Positions 15,999 through 26,543 of a DNA stretch of 64,000 nt are shown here, one piece after another. Positions within the stretch are counted from its first letter, which is position 1; each line of letters begins with the position of its first letter. The stretch lies in the NCBI GenBank assembly GCA_019358875.1, contig JAHHIF010000015.1:1-64000 (forward strand), written 5' to 3'. The notes beneath the pieces are model-generated. The model had not been told where the DNA came from, did not search any database, and saw nothing but the letters and a program-made list of their open reading frames with translations. Source of the stretch: Symplocastrum torsivum CPER-KK1. Its GTDB lineage: Bacteria > Cyanobacteriota > Cyanobacteriia > Cyanobacteriales > Coleofasciculaceae. Both the position numbers and the translations under genes were made by a program.

Positions 15999-18900
15999 CT
16001 AATTGGCTGACAAAGTGCGTCGCTTCGTCACCATCTTGAAGGTTTCGATGATGTCGCCTTCAACCCAGTCATTGAACTTATCGACTCGGATGCCGCACTC
16101 AAAGCCAGCATTGACTTCCTTGACATCTTCCTTCATCCGCTTGAGGGAATCCAGAACGCCTTCGTGGACTACTTTGCTACCACGGCGTACTCGGATATTG
16201 CAGTTACGAATCGCTTTGCCTGTGAGCACGTAGCAACCAGCAACCGCACCACGCCCAACGGGGAAGACGGCTCGAACTTCGACTTGACCCAAGGCTTCTT
16301 CGACCTGTTCTGGTTCCAAGAGACCTTCCATCGCGCCTTGAATCTCATCCAAGAGCTTGTAGATGATGTTGTATTCGCGCACATCAACACCCTCTTGGTC
16401 AGCCGATTGGCGAGCACTAGGAGTGAGTGCGGTATTGAATCCAATAATCACGGCTCCACTAGCGGCAGCTAAGTCAACATCCGTCTCTGTGATTTCACCA
16501 GCCGCCGTCAACAAGACTCGGACTTGGACTTCATTTTGTGGCAATTGTCTGAGAGCACCGAGAATCGCTTCTACGGAACCTTGAACATCTGCCTTCAAAA
16601 TCAAGTTGAGTTCTTTGAGTTCACCTTCTTGAGCCTGAGCAGAGAGGCTATTGAGGGTGACTCGGCGAGATGCCATCACCTGCTGTAGACGAGACTGTCG
16701 TTGTTCATCAGTTCTGGTATTTGCGATCGCACGAGCTTCTTTTTCGCTGGCGAAGACTTCAAATTCATCTCCAGCCTCTGGAACATCACTCAAGCCGAGA
16801 AGCTCTACCGCAAAGGATGGACCTGCTGCGTCAACTCGCTTGCCCCGGTCATCGATCATCGCCCGCACCTTACCAAAGACCGAGCCAGCGACAAGGCTAT
16901 CACCAACCCGCAGAGTGCCATTTTGTACCAGGAGTGAAGCAATTGGACCTCTGGCTTTATCCAGGTTGGCTTCAATAACTGTACCTCTGGCGAGTCGCTC
17001 TGGGTTGGCAGAGAGTTCTTCAATATCTGCCACCAACAGAATCATCTCTAGGAGCGTATCCAGATTTTCTCCTTGAATGGCGCTAACAGGCACCATAATC
17101 GTGTCGCCACCCCACTCTTCTGGTTGCAGACCTTGATCGGTCAACTCTTGCTTCACGCGGTCGGGTTGTGCGCCCTGTTTATCGATTTTGTTAATCGCAA
17201 CAACAATTGGCACTTCAGCCGCTTTAGCGTGGCTAATTGCTTCAATGGTCTGAGGTCGAACCCCATCATCAGCCGCAACGACAAGAACAGCAATATCAGT
17301 AACCCGCGTTCCCCGTGCCCGCATAGCGGTAAAGGCTTCGTGACCGGGAGTGTCGAGGAAGACAACTTGCTGGATTTCGCCTTCATGCTCTACATCGACA
17401 TGGTAAGCACCAATGTGTTGAGTAATCCCACCTGCTTCACCTTGTGCCACTTTCGTTTCACGGATGGCATCAAGTAGAGTTGTTTTCCCGTGGTCAACGT
17501 GACCCATAATTGTGACCACTGGCGGACGCCGCTGGAGGTTTTCCAGGTCATTAGCATCCACCATTTCTGTAACTTTAGTCGCAGCGGCTGTTTCTTCTGC
17601 TATCTCAACTTCTACATCCAGTTCCGCTGCTACCTTCTGGGCAGTGGGAATATCTAGAGTTTGAGTGATACTAACCGCTAATCCTTGAGCGAACAGCTTC
17701 CTGATAATGTCAGTTTCAGCAATGCCCATAGTCGCAGCTAGCTCTCTGACGGTCAAAGAACCACTCAAGACGATTTTTTCTATCCGTTCGGGAGTAGTCT
17801 TCTTATCACGGCGTCGTTCACGACTCTCTGCCCTGCTGCTACCGCTACCTTTTGCTGTCGGTTTTTTCCTCTGGGTGACATTCGGCGGCGCTGTAGGCGT
17901 CTGCCCTGCAAGCGCTTTCGGTTTGGGAGGACGAGCCACAGAAAGACTAACTGCAACTGGGACATCAATTCCACTCAGCTCAGTTTCAAAGTCTTCGTCA
18001 TCATCGAGAAATAGATCAGCTCGACGTTTGAGTTTTCCGCCAGCTTTTCCAGCTTTATCTTTACCTTCTTCTTCTCCGTTTTCTTCTTCCCACTCTTTCT
18101 TCTTAACCAGTCGTGGTGGAGCCGAGGGTCGTCTCAACTTCAGATCCAGCATTTCTGGTGTTTCCATGATGCCGTCTTCCCCATCAGCAGAATCATCTGC
18201 ACCTCGACGACCCGTTCTACCAGCTGTTGCTGCTACATCAGGACTTTGTCCGTCACGCACAGGTCGAGTTGGGAATTTCTGGGGTCGATTGAGTTCAGGA
18301 ACCGCAGGTTTGACCGGAGCACGACGGGCAGGAGGTGGGGCATCCGTGGTTGTTGATGGCTGATTGGCACTAGCTGTTCTTACTGGAGCTGGAGTGCTAC
18401 TTGATTCTGAGCTTGGAGCCTCTTTGCGATCGCGTTTCAGGAGGGGTCGCTCAGCCTGATTTATCTGTGGTTTCGGTCGTGATGGTCTGACCGGTGGTTC
18501 GACAAGCTGTGCTTGAGTCGGTGATGGTCTTTCTTCAACCACAGGGATGTTTAAATTCTCCTGGGCAATCTCCTGCTCAACTGGCGGTGTTAGCTCAGCT
18601 TGTGGTTCAGGTTTGGTATCCTGTTGACCAACACGGGTTGGTCGATTGATATTGGGTTGACGCGGTTGGGGAACCGGGGGTCTAACGGGGGGTTGAGGAG
18701 GCGTCGCCATTTGAGGACCTGCCTGTTGACTAGAACTAGGACGAGATTTATACTGGCGAATTTCTAGGATTTGCTGCTTGCGCTGAGCGTTGGGGCGTCC
18801 AATCAATTTAGTCGGTGGCGCTCCAGAGCTGCCTTCTGTGGATGCCGTATGTTCGCGAGTTTTGACCGCTGTTGGGCGGTCTGAATATTTTTCTGAGGCG

Positions 18901-19049
18901 GCACGAATGCGTTCTGCCTCCGTTTCTGTAATCGTGCTACTGTGACTTTTGACAGAGATATTAAGCCCTTCGCAAATGCTCAAAATGTCCTTATTGTCCA
19001 AGTTTAATTCCCGTGATAATTCGTAAATTCTGACTTTACCGTTGTTCAT
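15999..19049 (-). CDS. infB: Translation initiation factor IF-2
   Basis: 1016 residues. An N-terminal IF2_N-type module ([23 protein letters not shown]) is followed by a very long Pro/Arg/Ser-rich low-complexity region, about residues 60-400, as usual in cyanobacteria. A second IF2_N module ([21 protein letters not shown]) precedes the G domain. The G domain has GHVDHGKT (G1, near residue 515), DTPGHE (G3) and NKID (G4), followed by domains II-IV. It brings initiator tRNA to the 30S subunit and promotes subunit joining. It is the distal gene of the rimP-nusA-ylxR-infB cluster. Confidence 0.98.
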   Translation of the reverse strand: MNNGKVRIYELSRELNLDNKDILSICEGLNISVKSHSSTITETEAERIRAASEKYSDRPTAVKTREHTASTEGSSGAPPTKLIGRPNAQRKQQILEIRQYKSRPSSSQQAGPQMATPPQPPVRPPVPQPRQPNINRPTRVGQQDTKPEPQAELTPPVEQEIAQENLNIPVVEERPSPTQAQLVEPPVRPSRPKPQINQAERPLLKRDRKEAPSSESSSTPAPVRTASANQPSTTTDAPPPARRAPVKPAVPELNRPQKFPTRPVRDGQSPDVAATAGRTGRRGADDSADGEDGIMETPEMLDLKLRRPSAPPRLVKKKEWEEENGEEEGKDKAGKAGGKLKRRADLFLDDDEDFETELSGIDVPVAVSLSVARPPKPKALAGQTPTAPPNVTQRKKPTAKGSGSSRAESRERRRDKKTTPERIEKIVLSGSLTVRELAATMGIAETDIIRKLFAQGLAVSITQTLDIPTAQKVAAELDVEVEIAEETAAATKVTEMVDANDLENLQRRPPVVTIMGHVDHGKTTLLDAIRETKVAQGEAGGITQHIGAYHVDVEHEGEIQQVVFLDTPGHEAFTAMRARGTRVTDIAVLVVAADDGVRPQTIEAISHAKAAEVPIVVAINKIDKQGAQPDRVKQELTDQGLQPEEWGGDTIMVPVSAIQGENLDTLLEMILLVADIEELSANPERLARGTVIEANLDKARGPIASLLVQNGTLRVGDSLVAGSVFGKVRAMIDDRGKRVDAAGPSFAVELLGLSDVPEAGDEFEVFASEKEARAIANTRTDEQRQSRLQQVMASRRVTLNSLSAQAQEGELKELNLILKADVQGSVEAILGALRQLPQNEVQVRVLLTAAGEITETDVDLAAASGAVIIGFNTALTPSARQSADQEGVDVREYNIIYKLLDEIQGAMEGLLEPEQVEEALGQVEVRAVFPVGRGAVAGCYVLTGKAIRNCNIRVRRGSKVVHEGVLDSLKRMKEDVKEVNAGFECGIRVDKFNDWVEGDIIETFKMVTKRRTLSAN

Positions 19050-19473
19050 CCAGTATTTCCCCGTCGTACCTTGCAGTTGTTACACCATAACTAAACGCTC
19101 GAATGACCGTTTGCTCATTTGTTTTGTGCCTAAGAGAGTGAATTTTGAACCGTGATGAATGTGCTTCTAAATAAATAACCAACAATCAATTTATCCTGGA
19201 GAGGAGCCTGTATGACAGTAAGCCAGTTAGTTAGTCTTCACTCGGAGCATACCCTTCTTTTCTAATCTTGCACAAATCTTTAAAAACCTGGGACGATTTT
19301 TGCGTCCATGAGTTTCAGTATTGCTTTTCAGGTTAGCTTGCTGGCTTTAGGGTGAAAACGCACCTCCAAGGAAAAAACTACTTATAACTAACTAGCCGCT
19401 CTCTTCTATCCTAGCGATTGCTTGGGTTCACCGAAAGGTTAAATTTTCCTGTTTTATAGATTTTCTTTCCCCT
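19050..19473. other. Long spacer between ylxR and infB
   Basis: 424 bp with no supported gene, unusually long for this otherwise compact cluster. It may contain an internal promoter or leader for infB on the minus strand. I see no hairpin that clearly acts as a terminator and no known riboswitch. Confidence 0.5.
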
Positions 19474-19743
19474 TTAGGTGCTTCTGGTGTTGGCTACTGC
19501 GGCTAAGCGCTGCTCCAATGTTTTGTACAGATTGTCTGGGACTGAAGCCCGAAGCGATCTGCCTAATCGGTTTTTCTTCTGAGCTGCTGCTAGACAACTT
19601 GTTTGAGGGCAAAGGTATGCCGAACGACCCATCCCCTCATCTAATTGTACCTGCCGTGATGGATAGACTCGGACAATACGCCAGAATGTCTCTTTATGAG
19701 CAACTTTGCGACAGCTTAGACAACGGCGGTAGTTTGGTTCCAT
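19474..19743 (-). CDS. ylxR: YlxR family RNA-binding protein (DUF448)
   Basis: 89 residues, typical for YlxR. The N-terminus has YRRCLSCRKVAHKETFWRIVRV, the family signature, followed by GRSAYLCPQTSCLAAAQKKNRLGRSL, the basic RNA-binding face. YlxR is encoded between nusA and infB in most bacteria, and this order holds here. Work in other bacteria links it to RNase P or nucleoid functions; the role in cyanobacteria is not settled. Confidence 0.95.
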   Translation of the reverse strand: MEPNYRRCLSCRKVAHKETFWRIVRVYPSRQVQLDEGMGRSAYLCPQTSCLAAAQKKNRLGRSLRASVPDNLYKTLEQRLAAVANTRST

Positions 19744-19883
19744 CGATCAGCGACAGGTGTAAACATCTACGAGAAGAACAGATGGGATAGCGATTATCTA
19801 ATTTCAGTTTATTAGTGCTACACACGAGAGGCAGGGAGAAAAGACTGTTTTCTTTGTATCCTTCATGTCCAACGTTTAGTCTC

Positions 19884-21167
19884 CTATTCTTCTTCTTGGC
19901 TGGTTGTTTCGGCTTGAGCCTCAGAATCCGCTAGATTCAGAGTATCTACCACTTCATCCTCATAATCATCCTCTTCAACGTCAGCTGCTGCTTGCATCGC
20001 CGCCTGAATTTTACGCTGTTCGGCTTCCTGGTCGTACTTAGCCACATCTTTAATGTCAATTTTCCATCCGGTGAGGCGGGCGGCAAGGCGAACATTCTGC
20101 CCTTCTTTGCCAATCGCCAAACTCAATTGGTCTTCTGGTACTAAAATATGAGCCTGACGTCCCTCTGGATTCACTAGTAGCACCTGCTCGACTCGCGCAG
20201 GACTCAGAGCATTGGAAATATAGGTAGATGGGTCAGGTGACCAACGAATCACGTCAATTTTTTCGCCTCGTAATTCATTGACTACTACTTGAATGCGTGA
20301 CCCTCTAGCACCAATACAAGCCCCCACTGGGTCTACATCACGCTCTAAGGTATCTACTGCAATTTTAGTCCGGGGTCCAACATGACGTGAGGGCGGATTT
20401 GCCTCCCTTGCTACGGCAACAATCCGAACCACTTCATCTTCAATTTCTGGTACTTCGTTCGCAAATAGATAAACGACTAAACCAGCTGAAGCTCTAGAAA
20501 CGACTAGCTGAGGACCACGGTGCGGACCTTCGCGAACTTTTTTGAGAAAAACTTTGAATGTGGTGTTGATACGGTAGTTATCGTTAGGTAGCTGTTCCCG
20601 CTTGGGTAGTTCCGCCTCGACTTCCGGGTGACCAAAGCCACTACTGAGCGCCATAATTACGGATTGCCGTTCAAAGCGTAAGGCTCTCGCTTGGAGAACA
20701 GTACCTTCTAACTCTTCAAATTCTTCCTGTACCAGCTTACGCTGTTGATCTCGGAGTTTTTGGGATAGTACCTGCTTGGTCTGAATTGCTGCCATCCGAC
20801 CAAATTCGCCTTGATCGGGTGTGACATCTAAAACGACTGAATCGCCCAGTTGTGCTTCCGAAGCCACTTCCTGGACTTCTTTGAGGGAAATGTGATGATC
20901 GGTATTACCGACTTCTTCAACAATGGTTTTGGTCGATAGGACTCGAAAGCCTTCTTCTTCAACATCAAGATCGACTTCAAAATTATCGAAATAGTCTTCT
21001 TCAAAATGAAATCGGTCAAGGCGTTGAGCGCGGCGATAACGCTCATATCCTTTGAGAAGCGCTTCTCGTAGCGCTTGTTGAACCGCCGACTTGGGAAGGT
21101 TGTGGGTTTGACTGATTTCTTCGATCATCTTTTTCAGTCCGGGTAAAGCAACTATCGACATAAGCAA
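19884..21167 (-). CDS. nusA: Transcription termination/antitermination factor NusA
   Basis: 427 residues. The N-terminal RNA-polymerase-binding domain occupies about 1-125, followed by an S1 domain. Two KH domains follow, with [24 protein letters not shown] and [21 protein letters not shown]. An acidic tail of Glu and Asp residues ends the protein. The extra C-terminal acidic repeats of enterobacteria are absent, as in other cyanobacteria. Because cyanobacteria lack Rho, NusA action on hairpin terminators is especially relevant here. It lies between rimP and ylxR. Confidence 0.97.
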   Translation of the reverse strand: MLMSIVALPGLKKMIEEISQTHNLPKSAVQQALREALLKGYERYRRAQRLDRFHFEEDYFDNFEVDLDVEEEGFRVLSTKTIVEEVGNTDHHISLKEVQEVASEAQLGDSVVLDVTPDQGEFGRMAAIQTKQVLSQKLRDQQRKLVQEEFEELEGTVLQARALRFERQSVIMALSSGFGHPEVEAELPKREQLPNDNYRINTTFKVFLKKVREGPHRGPQLVVSRASAGLVVYLFANEVPEIEDEVVRIVAVAREANPPSRHVGPRTKIAVDTLERDVDPVGACIGARGSRIQVVVNELRGEKIDVIRWSPDPSTYISNALSPARVEQVLLVNPEGRQAHILVPEDQLSLAIGKEGQNVRLAARLTGWKIDIKDVAKYDQEAEQRKIQAAMQAAADVEEDDYEDEVVDTLNLADSEAQAETTSQEEE

Positions 21168-21302
21168 GTCTCCGTAATGATGAATTTATGAACTTGAAAG
21201 GCTTGTCTACAGGTTGAAAGCAAGGTTTGAGCTGACGCTATTTGCACTGCCAACTTCTCATCTCTTTTGAGCTAGATAACTAGCAAGAGTGCCAATCGCG
21301 GC

Positions 21303-21764
21303 TTAAACTTTATCGTCCAGCTGTACGTGGGTTACCAACTGGCGGGGAATTGCGATCGCACGCCCTTTTTGGTTTAGGTAAACCTCTGTGTCATCTCGAC
21401 GAATTAACCGCCCTCGCCACTCTTTTTGACCCTCGAAAGGTTCGGACGTTTTGACGATAACGGCATACCCTTTGAACGAGATGAACTCTCGATCTGTGCT
21501 TAGCTGGCGCGAGATGCCGGGACTAGAAATTTCCAAAACATAGGTGTCTGGGATAATATCCGTCGCATCTAATCTTTCTTCCAATGCCCGACTCATCCGT
21601 TCACAGTCATCCAATCCGGTATCTCCGGTAGAGTTGCGAATATCAACACGCAGCACAGGTGGGCGTCTGTTGGTGTAAAAGACAGCCCCGACAACCTCCA
21701 ATCCCAGATCTTCAGCTACTGGTGTTGCTAAATCGATTAGTTGTGGAATCAGGGGATGAGTCAT
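21303..21764 (-). CDS. rimP: Ribosome maturation factor RimP
   Basis: 153 residues from ATG 21764 ([15 protein letters not shown]), chosen because TTGGAG lies just upstream; a start seven codons earlier falls within that leader. It has the RimP motifs [15 protein letters not shown] and [14 protein letters not shown] in the N-terminal domain and an SH3-like C-terminal domain. RimP assists 30S subunit assembly. It is the first gene of the rimP-nusA-ylxR-infB unit and is preceded by a terminator-like hairpin. Confidence 0.95.
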   Translation of the reverse strand: MTHPLIPQLIDLATPVAEDLGLEVVGAVFYTNRRPPVLRVDIRNSTGDTGLDDCERMSRALEERLDATDIIPDTYVLEISSPGISRQLSTDREFISFKGYAVIVKTSEPFEGQKEWRGRLIRRDDTEVYLNQKGRAIAIPRQLVTHVQLDDKV

Positions 21765-21783
21765 GGAAGTACTCCAACAAAAC

Positions 21784-21808
21784 AAAAAAAAGTGGGTCTA
21801 ACCCACTT
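21784..21808 (-). terminator. Terminator-like hairpin in the rimP-nusA leader
   Basis: On the minus strand AAGTGGGT-TAG-ACCCACTT forms an 8-bp stem with a 3-nt loop and is followed at once by TTTTTT. The T run ends 20 bp before the rimP ATG and the ribosome-binding site lies just beyond it. It could be an attenuator of the operon or the terminator of the upstream gene 22008-23468, which has the same orientation. Confidence 0.65.
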
Positions 21809-22007
21809 CCAGGTAAAATTCTTTCCAAGAAGCCTAGCGACGAATAGAGTTCCGTCCGTTGCTATGTTCGAGTTTAGCGCAATCAGCTCAGCATTGTGAG
21901 GCGATCGCTCTGAAGCTTGTTAGACAAATCACCAACAGATGGCAGGTGGGATTTATCGGGTGGTCGATAGCCCAAGCTTTGGAACGAACCTTTCAGGAGG
22001 GAGGATG

Positions 22008-23468
22008 TCAATGATGAGCAATTTTCCGAATTGCCCTTGTTTGTTCCAAAACTTCCTCTAAGTCTTCCTCAGACAATCGCTCGACATAATTGATTTTGAC
22101 TTCCTCTAATAAATCCGTCAGTAATGATTGAATTTGCTGTAAGGTATGCTTTGCCTGGATTTCTGAGCCTAACGCTTCACTGAGGTGTTTAATCAGACGT
22201 TGAAACAGTTGATCCCCAGCCGGATCAGGTTCCATAGCACTATTAAGACCATCGTATAGAGTTTGAGAGATTTCTTTGACCAATCGTTCAGCTAATTGAT
22301 TTTGTAATTGTTCCATTCCCGGCACATTCTGAAGTCCCTGGTAGGCTGGCAACTGGCTAAGAATTTTAGTAAGGTTGTGTTGCAGCAAAGCTTCTATATC
22401 AGGTCGAATTTTTGGGAGAACCTGATAAACCGTTAGCTGAATCATTAAGGTAGAGAGTGCTGCTACTTCATCCGTGTTGTTGAGGTCAATATAGGGACGA
22501 ACTTCGCGTTTTGACAGCCAATTAGCGATATCTCCTTCACGAATTGAGCTTTGAACCTGGTTGATGACTCGAACTACAACTACTTCAGTTAAGTCTTCAG
22601 CAATGCTGGCAACAAACCCCTGACTGATTTGCTTCTGGATGCGATCGAGGTCGATTAACTCAGCTTGGTTTAATCGAATCGTTACAGGGATGATACGCAG
22701 CCAGCGCCAAAATGGTAGCAGCAGAAAGATGTCATACCAACGCCACAGCATGGCATCTAGCCAACTAACACCAGTGCGACGACGGCTAATAAACCAGGTA
22801 CGCGCCAGAAATTCTAGACCAAATACGACAAAAAATGGAAAGTCAATTACAGCAAAACGATCTACAAATTCGCCATTTTCCCCAATTGGACGGTAGTAGT
22901 TGGTTTCGATTAATGGTCGAATTTCTCGGTTGAAAAAATCTAGCTCTCGTTTTGGACTATTTGTTGCTAAGTATTGTTGGCTCCAGAATTGGTTAAAAGC
23001 AGCTTTAGAAGAATCCTGTTCATTTTGAACATGCTCACGCATCCGATTTTTAATTCTTTCCAGAGTGCCTGTTTTATTAGCAATCTGAAACGGATTGGCA
23101 TCAATCATATCAACGCTACGACGGCGCAAATCGGCAAGGATGACTTCTACTTGTTGCGATCGCAATCCTGTCTGTCCAATTTGGGTTTCTAAATCCTCCA
23201 CCCTTTCTAAATATTGTTGGGTATCTCGATAAGGCTCAATACTCTTAAATTGGTCATACCATGCAGTAATTCGAGGGAGGGGAACCTCCAGCGTTAAACC
23301 ACGAATCTTGATTTTGCCCTGGAGCCAGAAATCCCGTAATGGAATGTAGGTCAAGTCAAACAAAACCAAGAGCAAGTTCACCAACGCCAAAACCGCCATT
23401 ATTCGTTCAAACCACAGGCTTTGGCGGACTTTACTTCTGCGTTTGGTTAGTTTTTGCAAGGATGACAT
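22008..23468 (-). CDS. Conserved cyanobacterial membrane protein, 486 aa
   Basis: Not a family whose function I know. The N-terminus is basic, then a hydrophobic segment (IMAVLALVNLLLVLFDLTYI). A long soluble part with coiled-coil character follows, then a hydrophobic pair near residues 215-265. The second helix is flanked by arginines (WYDIFLLLPFWRWLRIIPVTIRL), which loosely recalls the S4-like helices of ion channels. The C-terminal 200 residues are helical and amphipathic (QQIQSLLTDLLEEVKINYVERLSEEDLEEVLEQ). The neighbour on the upstream side is a Clp-fold protease on the same strand, 204 bp away. The ion-channel resemblance is weak and may be chance. Confidence 0.7.
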   Translation of the reverse strand: MSSLQKLTKRRSKVRQSLWFERIMAVLALVNLLLVLFDLTYIPLRDFWLQGKIKIRGLTLEVPLPRITAWYDQFKSIEPYRDTQQYLERVEDLETQIGQTGLRSQQVEVILADLRRRSVDMIDANPFQIANKTGTLERIKNRMREHVQNEQDSSKAAFNQFWSQQYLATNSPKRELDFFNREIRPLIETNYYRPIGENGEFVDRFAVIDFPFFVVFGLEFLARTWFISRRRTGVSWLDAMLWRWYDIFLLLPFWRWLRIIPVTIRLNQAELIDLDRIQKQISQGFVASIAEDLTEVVVVRVINQVQSSIREGDIANWLSKREVRPYIDLNNTDEVAALSTLMIQLTVYQVLPKIRPDIEALLQHNLTKILSQLPAYQGLQNVPGMEQLQNQLAERLVKEISQTLYDGLNSAMEPDPAGDQLFQRLIKHLSEALGSEIQAKHTLQQIQSLLTDLLEEVKINYVERLSEEDLEEVLEQTRAIRKIAHH

Positions 23469-23671
23469 GGTTGAAAGGAGGAAAACGTTTTACCCTGCCA
23501 TAGCAGTTTAGACGACGAGGGAAAACCTTGTAGGTTTTATGTAAAAAAAGATGTTCTTTCTGCTGCGTTCGTCGCCTATCGCCAACTCAGTTTATAGTAA
23601 CCTCCCTAAAGAGTTGCTGATTTGAATTGAGCCGCCCAAAAGCCATAGCTAAGAGTATTTTCCTACTTTGT

Positions 23672-24559
23672 TCACTGCCTAGATTGCTCTGGAAGTGGTC
23701 TTCCTGTTGACTCAGGTAAAGCCGGACGTGGTTGGTACGGCATCGGAATATATTGCACAGAAGGTCGTCCTCCTTGCGGTTGTGGGTATAACTCCATGAG
23801 ATTGTAGATTGCAGGTGGTAGACCAACAGTGATAGGTAACCCTAGCTCTGTTGCTTCCTCAACCGTGATTGGGTAATCGTGGGTGACTTGTCCCGTAGTT
23901 AGGAAATGTACAATCTTTTCGACATTTTCCGGGGCAATCTTTGGGTTGGGGAAGTCATCTTTAAGAAGTGTCCGAACAAACTGCTGTACCTGCTGAATCG
24001 CTTTGCGAGAAAGGTCTGCCATGATCAGGGTCTGATCATCAATCTTCTCAATTGGCTTCTGTTCAACCACCTTGAGGACACTTGCTGCTGCCGTTTGACC
24101 GAGTTGCGGATCGACAGGCCCAAGGACGGCGTTGGCATCCATCACAATTTCATCGGCTGCCATTGCAAGCATTGTGCCACCGCTCATGGCATAGTGCGGA
24201 ACGAAGACACTTACTTTGGCGCGGTGACGAATCAGCGCTCTTGCAATCTGCTCGGTCGCCAGCACCAGACCGCCTGGTGTATGCAAAATTAAATCAATAG
24301 GTGTCTCAGGAGGCGTCAAGCGAATCGCTCGCAACACCTGTTCAGAGTCTTCAATAGAGATATAGCGTGATAGGGGAATGCCCAGCAAGCTAATCGACTC
24401 TTGGCGGTGAATTAGTAAAATTACTCGGCTCCGGCGCTGCTGCTCAAATGAGCGCAGAGTCTGAAGTCGTCGGGATTCTATCTGACGTTTTTGCCACCCT
24501 GGCAAAAAGGATAAGACAGCTAAGAATATCCAGAATAGGTTAGAAAAGTCAAAATTCAT
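23672..24559 (-). CDS. Membrane-anchored Clp-fold serine protease (SDH/SppA-like)
   Basis: 295 residues. An N-terminal anchor (FSNLFWIFLAVLSFLPGW) leads into a Clp/crotonase fold: IDLILHTPGGLVLATEQIARAL, then VPHYAMSGGTMLAMAADEIVMDANAVLGPVDPQLG. The serine in YAMSGGT is the expected nucleophile of the serine-dehydrogenase-proteinase (SDH) family, related to SppA and ClpP. The C-terminus is Pro-rich. It probably acts on membrane or signal peptides at the cytoplasmic face. The family assignment is firm; the substrate is unknown. Confidence 0.85.
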   Translation of the reverse strand: MNFDFSNLFWIFLAVLSFLPGWQKRQIESRRLQTLRSFEQQRRSRVILLIHRQESISLLGIPLSRYISIEDSEQVLRAIRLTPPETPIDLILHTPGGLVLATEQIARALIRHRAKVSVFVPHYAMSGGTMLAMAADEIVMDANAVLGPVDPQLGQTAAASVLKVVEQKPIEKIDDQTLIMADLSRKAIQQVQQFVRTLLKDDFPNPKIAPENVEKIVHFLTTGQVTHDYPITVEEATELGLPITVGLPPAIYNLMELYPQPQGGRPSVQYIPMPYQPRPALPESTGRPLPEQSRQ

Positions 24560-24714
24560 CGCTTAAGATGCCCAAAACACAATGACTTTTATTGTTTCAA
24601 GTTCTGGCAACTTGAAGCTCTATCTCTGGGGTTAACCGCAAAGCGGGACAAAGACGCAGGGGAGTTTGACGCGGGGAGAACGTCAAAAATCTCCCCGTTT
24701 GCTAATTTTTAGCT

Positions 24715-25026
24715 TTAATGTTCGTTCACAGTATTATCAGCAACGAAGTTAGATTCTGGTTCATAGTATTGCTCGTAAGACCCAACGAGCGAGGACTGAT
24801 GGTCGCATTTCAGGAAGCGAATACGGTAATACCATTGAGCTGGCTGATCGCGATCGCTAACATATTCCATCCCAATAATCACACCGATGTCACAGTAATG
24901 ATTGCCTAGATCATCTTCCCAATGTATCGCGACGCGATCGCCAAATTGAAATTTGGGTTTGAGGAAATGTGCGATCGGTAGTTGGATTTGCCAGTATTGC
25001 TGCGGGTTTAATGCTTGAGCTGTCAT
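24715..25026 (-). CDS. Hypothetical protein, 103 aa
   Basis: The start at 25026 (MTAQALNPQQYWQIQLPIAHF) is preferred over an upstream in-frame one that would add 36 atypical residues. The protein has FKPKF-type beta-rich sequence with FQFGDRVAIHWEDDLGNHYCDIGVIIGM and WYYRIRFLKCDHQSS, suggesting a small SH3-like beta-barrel. No signal peptide. Similar small proteins with a FGDRV core occur in cyanobacteria, but no function is known to me. Neighbours give no clue. Confidence 0.65.
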   Translation of the reverse strand: MTAQALNPQQYWQIQLPIAHFLKPKFQFGDRVAIHWEDDLGNHYCDIGVIIGMEYVSDRDQPAQWYYRIRFLKCDHQSSLVGSYEQYYEPESNFVADNTVNEH

Positions 25027-25272
25027 GATTAATACAGTCTCCAATGAGTAATTGTTGAGGCTAGAGCCAGCGCCGGGACGTGCAAATCGAAGCGCTGGCT
25101 CTTTGGTTCTTGTGATAATAGCACCACAAAGCAATGTGTTTCAATATAGCCCAATAAACGATAAATATCTTAATAAAAGTTGGTCGTGGCAGCTTATCCG
25201 GAACAAGCCGCGATCGCTTAAATCCCTAAGTTAGGATGGCGTTAACTTGTCGCAGTGCTAGGCAGAGCGGAT

Positions 25273-25479
25273 ATGGCGAGAAATTGCTTGCGGATTAATC
25301 ACGAGGGAGATTCGATACAACTTTCCTGGCAACGCGGACAATCTAATCCTCGCCCTGCACCATCGGTAACGTTTACACATCCTTTTGATGAACAAGCTTT
25401 AGCTGACTTGCGCTGGTATTTAGAAGAGTATTTGCGCTTTCCCTATAGCATTGCTATGCCCCTACCAGATTTTTATTGA
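25273..25479 (+). pseudogene. N-terminal fragment of a CHAT-type protein
   Basis: 68 residues from ATG 25273. The sequence VTFTHPFDEQALADLRWYLEEYLRFPY closely recalls the N-terminal segment of large cyanobacterial CHAT-domain or TPR-CHAT proteins, where LxxLRWYLExYLRFP precedes the main body. Here the frame stops after PLPDFY and no further CHAT or TPR sequence follows before the DUF4058 gene at 25610. It is therefore either a remnant or a stand-alone small domain; I favour a remnant. Confidence 0.5.
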
Positions 25480-25609
25480 ATCAGTGAGTAAATCTAACGC
25501 TTCTGCTACTAAAGAAGGAAAGGCGGAATGAGGAGGGAAATCAGCGCGATCGCTTTCTCATCCTGGGAACATCTACAATAGCAAGTAAGCGATTGAATGG
25601 AGGCCTACC

Positions 25610-26398
25610 ATGCCATCACTCTTTCCCGGCATGAATCCCTATTTAGAAAACTCGGAATTATGGTCAGATTTCCATCATCGACTCATTACAGCGATCGCTG
25701 ACTTATTAGCGCCTCAATTGGAACCTAAGTATATTGTCGCTATTGAACGGCGAATTTACGAAGTCATTGGGGAAAATCCTCTGCTAGTTGGGATTCCCGA
25801 TGTGATGATACAGCGTCCCATGAACGCCATCGATTCGACAACTAATGTCGCTACTTTGTCACCCCCCGCCCAACCGATAACGGTGACAGTTCCTATCCCT
25901 GAAACGATTAGACAGAGTTATTTAGAAGTGCGAAAGGTGGGAACCAATCAAGTCGTAACCTCTATAGAAATTCTCTCACCTGTCAACAAACGACCTGGTA
26001 AAGGGCGCGAAACTTATGAAGCGAAACGCCAAAATGTATTGGGCAGTTTTACTCATTTAGTGGAAATCGATTTACTCCGGCAGTGGGAGCCATTGCCAAT
26101 TTTAGAAACGAATATTCAGAGTCATTATCGTATTTTAGTAAGTCGCAGCGATCGCCGGCCCTTAGCCGATCTGTATGCGTTTAATTTACCCGATGGAATT
26201 CCCTCATTTCCCCTACCTTTGTTATCAGGTGATGTCGAGCCGATTGTAGATTTAAAAGCCTTATTGGATTTAGTGTACGAGCGCGCTGTATATCGTCTAC
26301 AAATCAACTACAACTCTGAACCTATGTCAGCACTGACAGAATCTGAGGCAACTTGGGCAGATGCGCTCCTTAAAGAGCAAGCCTTACGAGCAACATAA
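25610..26398 (+). CDS. DUF4058 family protein
   Basis: 262 residues. It begins MPSLFPGMNPYLENSELWSDFHHRLI, the family signature, continues with YIVAIERRIYEV and VGIPDVMI, and has a conserved VVTSIEILSPVNKRPGKGRETYEAKR block. The E-x-LSP and GxxxYxxKR pattern recalls nuclease-like folds related to Uma2, but catalysis has not been established. The family is common and multicopy in filamentous cyanobacteria; a second, disrupted member lies at 35660. The gene appears intact. Confidence 0.9.
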   Translation: MPSLFPGMNPYLENSELWSDFHHRLITAIADLLAPQLEPKYIVAIERRIYEVIGENPLLVGIPDVMIQRPMNAIDSTTNVATLSPPAQPITVTVPIPETIRQSYLEVRKVGTNQVVTSIEILSPVNKRPGKGRETYEAKRQNVLGSFTHLVEIDLLRQWEPLPILETNIQSHYRILVSRSDRRPLADLYAFNLPDGIPSFPLPLLSGDVEPIVDLKALLDLVYERAVYRLQINYNSEPMSALTESEATWADALLKEQALRAT

Positions 26399-26475
26399 GA
26401 TTTTTTGTTCTTTCACTGCAACAAGAACACCACACTCGAAATTGAACTGAAGATTTTTGCGAACACACAGAGTAA

Positions 26476-26495
26476 GGGCGAACAGCCGTTCGCCC
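26476..26495 (-). terminator. Hairpin downstream of the malic enzyme gene
   Basis: GGGCGAAC (26476-26483) and GTTCGCCC (26488-26495) pair around AGCC. It begins 48 bp after the malic enzyme stop on the minus strand. Such GGGCGAAC palindromes are frequent intergenic elements in cyanobacteria. There is no T run, so a termination role is uncertain. Confidence 0.45.
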
Positions 26496-26543
26496 CTACA
26501 AAGCGATTTGATAGGAAAAAGCGATCGCTCTCTCCTTTAAGTC

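Noticed and set aside
17707..18363. 218-codon plus-strand frame opposite infB
   Set aside because: Antisense shadow of the Pro/Arg/Ser-rich region of IF-2, with Ser/Arg-rich composition and no start signal.
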